Both the position numbers and the translations under genes were made by a program. This document shows, one piece after another, positions 37,901-64,000 of a DNA stretch of 64,000 nucleotides. Numbering within the stretch: position 1 is the stretch's first letter; each line of letters starts with the position of its first letter. The stretch is from Dallia pectoralis (Eukaryota; Chordata; Actinopteri; Esociformes; Umbridae), in contig CM055760.1 of NCBI GenBank assembly GCA_029465975.1, positions 6,811,610 to 6,875,609 on the forward strand. Direction: 5' to 3'. The notes beneath the pieces are model-generated. The model ran no database searches. It saw nothing but the letters and a program-made list of their open reading frames with translations, and was not told the origin of the DNA.

Positions 37901-40655
37901 AATTATACTTAAAGGCTTGTGCCTTATCTTTGTCTCTGGACCCTTCTTTATCAATGACGAGAGTTGTAGTTCGTTTCAAATGTCAACTCCTATCCGTAAA
38001 GACTTGTCAGAGGCAGGTCTGCAAAGCAGTCAGCCTAAGGAAGATGAACATGTCTGTAGTCAGACTAGACAAACTGGTTGTATTTATGCCCCACAAGTCT
38101 TTTCTCACAGAGGTACGCCTTCCTCATGTCATCTGTTTAAGAAGTTGACCACAGACCACCGAACAGGAACTGGGGTGGCAAGGTAACCTAGTGATCGCTG
38201 GTTCTAATGATCAAACAATTATTTAGTTGGTTTGTGCGAGGAAATTGAAGTGGCTTTATTTTCTCCATTAAATCTCCACATGATATTATTTTTATAGTCC
38301 TGTTGAAATGTGCATCTTTAACTGATCCTGGCCACTGACAAACACTGAATGTGTTTAATTATTTCTCTGTAACATTGTTATACCTCAGTCTGAATGACAG
38401 AAACCAGGCACTAGAAGGTATTTTTAGCCTACTGTGTAATTACTAGATAATAAACACGATACTACCAGTGTGGGTTAATTTTGAAAACCTGACCCTGGGT
38501 AACAAAAGTGACTAGGTTCTGGTTACAATGACATGCTTTGTGATACTTTGATATGTCAGAAACCCATTCTGGGGTTTGTCCCCGGACACAGATCACAATA
38601 CACACATGTAGATCACAATACACACATGGCAAGATTCAAAACCAACATTATCGTATGCTATACTGTTGGTTTTAGTAAAGGTAGTTTATGCAAACTAGCC
38701 AAAGTGCATAAAAAATAACCAGCAATGTTTTTGTAATTTGTTAAAGTGGACAAGCTGGTGGTGTAGGCAGTCTCATTGTTCCTCTATGCTAAACAGACGT
38801 AACATTTTATTACACGTGGTGTATTCTTCAATATGAATAAATAATTTGTAAGATGAATGAAACTTTTGGATGCCTTTCATCTGTGGTATTCCTGATAATG
38901 AGCTAGTGACGTATCTAGGGGTCATTAATTGCTTACTGTAGATGTTTTGTGAACTTTTATCTTATCTTTGAAAAGACAAAGACAACTGAATCAGCAGTTA
39001 CGAGATTTATCTCTAAAAGGAAGAATAGTACTCGAAAAGGCAGAGGGTACGCTCCTTTATCTCTTGACTGTAAAATCATGAAGGCTATTGACCAGGACCT
39101 TGTTATCTGTGTTACTACTTACGTAAGAAAATGTCTGATTTAAAAAAAACTTGGATGAATGGTGGCCTTCAAATCTTGATCGTTGTACTTTATAGATAAA
39201 CTGGGCTTGATTAAACAATATTGATTAAACTGGTAAGAATTTACTCTTTAATCTATGGACATTTCAATGCTAACTCGCTCCTCTTATTTTTCATTGTTTG
39301 CATCAGTTATGGATACAGAGAAAATATAGCTGGGGCACATTTTGGGGCACTTAAATCCTAGATTGGTTTATTTGGTCCAGTTGCTTATATCCGACAAATA
39401 TGGGGATATTCTGTCAAATTAATCGCAGAAAGGAACCCATTTCAATGGCATTAACTCAGCCAAAAATATTCTTTTGTAATCTACAGGTAGCAAAATATGT
39501 CTGGGGAGATGTTCTGACCAAGAGAGGCTTTGCGTTAATTTGGGGCATGGAAATGGTTGGATCAAAGATGAAGAATATTTGGGCCACGAGAAGTGTTGTA
39601 CCTTAGATATGATCTTTGGATCTTTTATACCTTCTGTCACTCGATCCAGCTGATATTTACACTTAAAAAAACAATAATGTAAATAGACTATATCTATTTT
39701 GGTGTTGTCCTTGTATACTATGTTCTTGCTGATCTGTGGTCGTTTGGATTACTTTGGATTATAATCCAAGGAAAAACGTTGTTTATTCTTAATTTTAATG
39801 CCATAATATTCACAAATGCAAATATTCATATGAGAAAAACTATTGTTTTGGTAGAGGATTGTAAACCGTGTGTATATACATATAAATATATGTATGTATG
39901 TATGTGTATATGTGTGTGTGTAAATCCAAAACTCAACTAGTGTTCATTCCTGTGTGGGGTGTCTTCCCTGCATGCCTGTGGCTTTGGGGTGAATGGCATG
40001 CTAGAGTCTCAACAAATGTCTCTTTCAGAACAACATGTTTCAACCAACCAAGGCTAAGGGTCAGTCTTTCTCACTCCAAATCGAACTGTTTGATTTATGG
40101 AGAGAATTCACTTAGAACTGGTTTAGATCTGTGGTTTGGTGTGATTTTGGACGTTTTTTGGCAGATGCTTCTGGATCTAAAGTTTTTGTTGGCTGCCAGC
40201 AATAATCTCTAAGCGTTTGTTAGGCCAGTAAAACAGTCAATGAGTGTGTTTGTTTAGCTATAACTGTGTGCGTGTGCGTGTGCGTGCGCTTACCCCTCTT
40301 TTATCTTTGTCTGTGGAGTCCCACCCAGGGAAGTATCCTATGGGCAGATTCAGTTCCTGCTCAGCCAATCAGAGTCGTTCTTTCTGTTTGCATGGACTTG
40401 TTAAGGTGGAACCAGGAGGTTACCGCAGATCCTCTCACTTGTTGATATTTTGAAATTGTTCAGTTATTGAGACATTGATTATACTTTATAGAGGTTTTTA
40501 TTATTATTTTATGTCATTTTATTTGTGGAATTAGTTAACATGTATAAATTTGACATCCATTAGACCAGCAGAGAAGACCCATCTAGTTTTACTGTAAACC
40601 TGCAGTTGGGGCATAGGAGAGCCTACCCAATATAGATCCACCTAACCCGAACTCT

Positions 40656-40709
<54 letters not shown>

Positions 40710-43269
40710 AGGTGGTATTGCTGGAGGAATAGAGATCTGTATTACATTCCCAACAGAATATGTGAAGACTCAGCTGCAGCTGGATGAGAAAGCCAACCCT
40801 CCCAGATATAAAGGCATTGGTGGGTAATTGTTTCAGCTGTGTCTCCCAAACAGGGGGGGGAGGGGTTACCTGACAATACATGCTGCACTAATACCAGTCA
40901 CATCTATAACCAAACGCTCCAAACCTGCAGCCTAACCCATTTATTGCAATAAGTGTATGTGTGTGTGTGTGTGTTCAGTTTAGCAATGTTATTTGCTGTG
41001 AGAGTCTGTAGACTTTGGCTTGGAGTCTCTCTGAAACAACATGTTTGTCAAGTCATACTGAGAGTTCACGTTCACCGGCTGTTGAAGGGATTGTTCAAGA
41101 AACATTATGAGATGACACCTTCGAAGTCTTTATTGTGTAAGCGTGCGGACACTGTGCATGGCATAACAGTTTGTGTTTTCATGTCTCTGCGCTGTTTTTC
41201 AAATGATGACGTTTTGCATTTAAAGCACCGATCGCATCTCATTCCAGTACCTGCTTGTTTCCTGTATAATGTTCAAATCATCTGAAAGTATCTACTACTT
41301 ATTGTGATGCTCAACAAAACTACTTGTAGTTTGACTTGAATACGTCAGCACAATGACTTCGTAGAATCCATCCCGTTCAAGTTATTGTACCCGCATTTTA
41401 CATTTACTGTACGTCATATCCAGCCAAGTGAATCTGTTTAAGTTTGCTATTCATTTCGGATGCTTCCCCTTCAGCTGTAGCTGATAAGTCAATGATTGTG
41501 CAAAATTCTCCTAACATCTCCCAGCATGTGTTCCACGTGCTTCCTCCGAGACTAAACTGGGATTGAAGCCGCTCTTAACAGTTCTTCTACTTGTCAATCC
41601 CTTTGTTTACAACCGTCGGAATATAAGTGAAAACGCCAAGCAAATTCTGTACTTAAAAAGCACCCCGAAGTGGCAGGAAATATCTGCAGTGGACTTTGGT
41701 GTTGGTCGTCCTCCTGATTGTGTCTCGTCCTTATAGTGGACTGTGTGAAGCAGACAGTGGACGGTCATGGGGTCAGGGGTCTGTACAGAGGGCTCAGCTC
41801 ACTGCTCTACGGCTCCATCCCCAAAGCTGCGGTCAGGTACACACACACACACACACACACACACCACGACGTCTATCGGTCTAGCTCTATTTTCTAATGA
41901 CACTTCTTTCTCTCCGTCAGGTTCGGCGTGTTCGAGTTCCTCAGTAATAAGCTGCGTGATGGGAGTGGGAAGCTGGACAGTACACAGGGCCTGCTCTGTG
42001 GCCTGGGGGCCGGGGTGGCTGAGGCCGTGGTGGTGGTCTGCCCGATGGAGACTGTGAAGGTGGGTCGAGCGTATCGTAAAACCGCTTTATGAAGGTGTTG
42101 GTGTGACATCACTGGTCCCCAGGTCGTTGTCATCATTGTCGTCGCCATGACATCATTTAAATGCGTGTCCTTTCAGGTGAAGTTCATCCACGATCAGTGC
42201 TCAGCGAAGCCAAAGTATCGCGGATTCTTTCACGGGGTCAGGGAGATCATTAGAACAGAAGGTAAGACGGGGAGACAGAACTGTTGACACAACATGTGTG
42301 ATTTTACTTCACAACCACAGGAAAGGGGGGAGTGGGGTGAAGACTCGGGAACATTATAAAGTTAATGCCATCTGCTGGACCTTTGTGATCGTGGTCTCTA
42401 ATTGTAAATGTTGAATCAGTTATTTCCTGGTTATTGGCAGTAAGTCAATGTATTATGACCTCGTCTCCACAGGCCTTAGGGGGACTTATCAGGGACTGAC
42501 CGCCACTGTGCTGAAACAGGGATCCAACCAGGCCATGCGCTTTTACGTCATGACCTCTCTCAGGAACTGGTACAAAGGTGTGTGTGATCATCTGATTGGT
42601 GTGTGCACGGGGATCTGCCATATTGTGTGTGTGTGTGTGTGCGTGTTGTTCACCTGTGTGTGTCTGTGTATGGAGTCTGACTCTGTCCGCTCCTTAGGTG
42701 ATAACCCCGACAAGTCCATTAACCCTCTGGTCACTGGTGCGTTCGGAGCCATTGCTGGTGCTGTCAGTGTGTTTGGAAACACTCCTCTGGATGTTGTCAA
42801 AACCAGGATGCAGGTACACACTGCCGTGATTAATGACCACGTGACATTTAGTGACTTCATCCTGTTATACTGTACGGTGTGCATGTACGTGTGTGTGTGT
42901 GTGTGTGTGTGTATTGATTTGTACTGTATTGTTACTTAAACCATGAGTGTCTCAACCTACAGGGTCTGGAAGCTCACAAGTATAAAAGCACTTTGGACTG
43001 TGCCATCAAGATCATGAAACATGAGGGACCTAAAGCGTAAGTGTTTCTTCTTCTGCTTAGCTTTACCTGACCCACCCATTTACCTCTGATTTAAATAGTC
43101 CGATCAGAGCATTGATCCTGTGCTTGCCCTTTGACCTCTCCCCTCGCCCCACAGTTTCTACAAAGGTACAGTCCCCAGGCTGGGCAGGGTGTGTATGGAC
43201 GTCGCCATCGTCTTCATCATCTACGAGGAGGTGGTGAAGGTCCTCAACAAAGTCTGGAAGACAGACTGA
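34925..43269 (+). CDS. slc25a1: Mitochondrial citrate carrier (tricarboxylate transport protein), SLC25 family
   Basis: Nine exons: 34925-35036, 40712-40819, 41737-41836, 41921-42059, 42177-42261, 42473-42577, 42698-42813, 42963-43036, 43155-43269. They total 954 bases, 317 residues (human 311). The three mitochondrial-carrier repeats are clear. Their signatures are FPTEYVKTQLQLDE (repeat 1), CPMETVKVKFIHDQ (repeat 2) and TPLDVVKTRMQGLE (repeat 3), each matching the Px[D/E]xx[K/R] pattern. The N-terminus ends GKAKLTHPGKAILAGG, and the C-terminus VVKVLNKVWKTD matches the vertebrate protein almost exactly. Family knowledge: exchanges mitochondrial citrate for cytosolic malate across the inner membrane, feeding fatty acid and sterol synthesis. 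Exon 2 joins exon 3 as KGIVDCVKQT, where mammals have GIGDCV. Intron 1 is 5.7 kb. The ohnolog (a or b) cannot be told. Confidence 0.95.
35037..40711 (+). other. slc25a1 intron 1 with Tc1-like fragment and simple repeats
   Basis: No exon found. 35490-35850 resembles 49540-49880 in pi4ka intron 6 (shared words such as CAGCAATTACAGCCTT/CAGCAGTTGCAGCCTT and TTCCTGAAGCACCT), so both are copies of one dispersed family, probably Tc1/mariner-like. A GT repeat lies at 36306-36362 and a 20-bp minisatellite at 37258-37590. An uninterrupted CT repeat (about 40659-40703) forms the polypyrimidine tract of the exon 2 acceptor. Confidence 0.6.
37258..37590. repeat. 20-bp minisatellite, slc25a1 intron 1
   Basis: About sixteen units of 20 bp, consensus GCCTGAAGCACTGTGAATGT, differing mainly at GCC/GGC and CTG/GCG positions. 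Minus-strand open frames (SASGTFTVLQAHSQCF repeats) are artefacts of a period that is not a multiple of three. Confidence 0.92.
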
Positions 43270-46045
43270 TGAGACCGAGGCTCCATGACGACCGCTGAGG
43301 AGTGGCTAACGGCGGGCTGGTCCTCTGGCATTACAACCACGGTCTGATCCTCCTGCCCGTTCTTCAGGTTCTCCATGACTACCTCCTACATGACTGGACG
43401 GATTTCATTCAACTCCGTTGTCATGTCCCCTGCCTGGGTTCACTACGGTAGTTGGAATGAAATGCAGCCATGATATATGTAAGTGATATTGGGTTGAGTG
43501 CACTTGGCCTGGAATTTAATCAGGTTCTATGTGGACGTATTGTTTATACTTACTGTCTTTATATCCACAAGGGGGTGGGGGGGTTGGGGGCTTGAGGGGG
43601 GTGGAATGGGGGTGGATTAGGGCTGTGTGCCCGAAGAACGGGAACGCTGTGTCATTCCAGAGAAGTGTCTTAAATCAACGGTGCTTCCATTCACTTATGG
43701 TGTTATGATAATTTTTATTTTTTGCAAACTTGATTTTAATCATGATTTAAAAATAATTCAAAAACTGTGATGAAAATCATCAGGAAATACTTGAAATGAG
43801 AGGATGACATGGGGCTTTAGAAACACCAGATTCTGTATATAACATGTGAACATGTGACTCTTTTAAATGTCTGGTCTGGTGGTCTGGCCCATTTGTTTTT
43901 CCCTTGATAGCAGTATAACAGATGCATATTCGGTGGTCAAACGGGTGTTATTTTCCAGGTCTAATGTAGTTCTGAAATGTTTTAGCTGTTTTAAACACCT
44001 GAGTGCAATTATTACAAAATGCTTTATAGATCATTTTATTCTGAGCTATTTTAGAGAGAAATACTATGTGGTGAGCAATACCTTCTGGGTTAAATCCTTA
44101 TGACGTTAAGGTGAGAAATCTCTAGTTGTGTTCTTAACCCTAATTGTTCTGCAACAATAATTAAATTGCATCTGGAAGAGATGTAAGATCGTCTACTAAA
44201 TGACAAAAATGTATAAATCCGATCGTGATTGTTGTAATTCAGGCGGTAATTACTCGTGGTTTTAATTGTTTGGTGCTGACCCTGGTTTTGGTGTCAGTCA
44301 TACAGAGATGTGGTACGGTATACTCAAATAAATGTTTAAGTAGATTCCATGAGAAAATTGACCAAGATTTAGACAGATGTATGGATGTATATATATTTCC
44401 ATTTACCAAATGATTATGTTTTGGGGGATTTTTATTGGATGGTGTATCAAAGAAACTGCACATTTATTTTATGATTGTTTTATAAATCTGTAATGAAACC
44501 TCTAATTGAATGTCTATAGAGTTGGCATGTGTATTGTATATCGCTGGGGTACTTATTCCTTGATGACATACAGTACAACATAATTGTATATGTAAAGTAA
44601 CAGAGCATTGAGGCCTTGCTGTGATGTTTTCATTGGCCGATTTAATAAAATGTGATGTTACTGGTCGGCAGCACAGCTTACCAAATATCATTCTAATGCA
44701 GCTTTATATGATTAATGAGATTTTGCTTTGTAAGGTTCCCTGGTTGTTTATAGAATATCTATACATTCCATTGATTTTCAATTTATGCTAACATATTTTC
44801 ATGGTTGATTTCTATAGATTTCTATTTTGCAAAGCCTTATGGATGTTTTGGCCTGCCCATTAGATATGTCTACAGTAAACATGTTTTATTGAAAGGCAAT
44901 GCACACAGAACAGTCACTGCAGATTGTACTTCCTGTCTCTGTTGCCTCTAGTCTGTTTGCTACAGATTTAGTGCAACATCAAAATGTCACACTAAACAAA
45001 TTTAAATATTTCTCTTTTTCCTTTCAGTCTCCATTAGAACGATTAAATTAAACAGTCTAGATGTTTCCACTTTCCCCCGAAAACTGCTAAATAGCAATGT
45101 CAATGTGATGAAGTGCCGTCACACAAGTTTAAAGAAGCATTTGGTAGCATATGAACAGAGAATAATTTGTCCTATTGCGGCCATCAGCAGTTAGATCATC
45201 ATCAAAGACTAGTAGTGTGCCAGTTGCAGCCAAACATGTCCAGAACGTAACACCCCATCCACCTTAAATCACGGAGTTGGTTTTCAGTTTTTTTTCCTCC
45301 ACTTTTCTTTTCCATCACTTTAGTATATAATGAAGAACAATTTTGGTGTCAAGGACCCTAATAAATCAATGCAATGACACACCAATCTGTTTATTTAAAA
45401 ATATATTTGGCAGCGATGACACCACTGGTTGACATCATCACTGATGACAGTGAGTTCATTAAGTTGACCAGCTGGGGGCCTTGTTCAGTCAAAAACCATC
45501 CTAGACCCTAACAGGCAAATAAAGGCCTCTCATCCCAGTCCCAAGAGCAATATCACAGTAATCAATTCAGGTAATAACATCACCGTTATCACGATCATAT
45601 CCCACGATCTCAGGTGTAATATTTTCTTTACATATACATACTCACATAATCTGCAAGTAGAACCACACGCCAGATAGCCATAAAATAAATCTCTTCTTGG
45701 TTGATGTCTTTAGCACCAATTGCCAAAAATCGCACAATGAATCCCTTATTGCCTCTTAAATATGAAAAAATATACATACAAAGTATTAATATATAATTAT
45801 TACATGTCTCGTTCTCAAAATAATTATTCTTTATTAAAAAACCTTATCGTTGCTTACATTTAGTAACAATAACACGTTTTCTGATGACCTTGTACTGCGT
45901 CGTATGAACCCTAGCGGCCACCGTAGTTGTTGTCTCCGCTAGCAGAGATGACCGTAGCTAATATTTGCTAGCTGGCTAGCTAGTCCCATTTGCAGCAAGT
46001 GGCGATGTAAAATGTTTTTTTACTAAGTGTTTGTCTTGAATTGCA
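43270..46045 (+). other. slc25a1 3' region and slc25a1-pi4ka intergenic DNA
   Basis: The slc25a1 3' untranslated region starts here. Plus-strand AATAAA signals occur at 44327-44332 and 44644-44649. Around 44170-44210 there is a degenerate L2/SINE tail (GTCTACTAAATGAC). The last 150 bases, with GCTAGCTGGCTAGCTAG near 45968, precede the pi4ka start and should contain its promoter. No coding exon seen. Confidence 0.5.

Positions 46046-64000
<17,955 letters not shown>

Overview
The window looks like teleost fish nuclear DNA. Five vertebrate protein-coding genes are split by short GT-AG introns. CA/GT microsatellites and minisatellites are dense. Several repeats match fish families (Tc1/mariner remnants, an L2-type SINE/LINE tail, a fish DIRS-type retrotransposon). 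The repeat mix resembles salmoniform or esociform fish, but I cannot fix the species by reading.

Layout: 1-798 is upstream DNA. brap (BRCA1-associated protein, 13 coding exons, + strand) runs 799-10861. A 291-bp inverted duplication (11372-12068) lies just downstream of it. tor4a (torsin-4A, two coding exons, +) is at 16781-18215, with a probable non-coding first exon ending at 12670. vdac3 (mitochondrial porin, seven coding exons, -) converges on tor4a at 21673-24782, with its promoter near 26.5 kb. A near-complete DIRS retrotransposon with broken reading frames (27495-32705) sits inside an older short DNA transposon (about 27418-33464). slc25a1 (mitochondrial citrate carrier, nine exons, +) spans 34925-43269. 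pi4ka (phosphatidylinositol 4-kinase alpha, +) starts at 46046 and leaves the window in its 37th recognisable exon, before the kinase domain.

The genes do not form one pathway. slc25a1 and vdac3 act in the inner and outer mitochondrial membranes respectively: citrate exported by the carrier crosses the outer membrane through the porin. The slc25a1-pi4ka neighbourhood recalls human 22q11.21, where both genes lie.

The most unusual feature is the relation between tandem repeats and splice sites. At least four minisatellites in brap and pi4ka have units that carry a splice donor or acceptor, in two cases together with real exon sequence. A fifth array abuts a donor and stays open in the exon's frame for 20 units. 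Two short pi4ka introns begin with AC repeats and end with GU repeats, the arrangement described for teleost introns that fold by AC-GU pairing. I saw no prokaryotic-type system, CRISPR array or convincing tRNA/rRNA gene.
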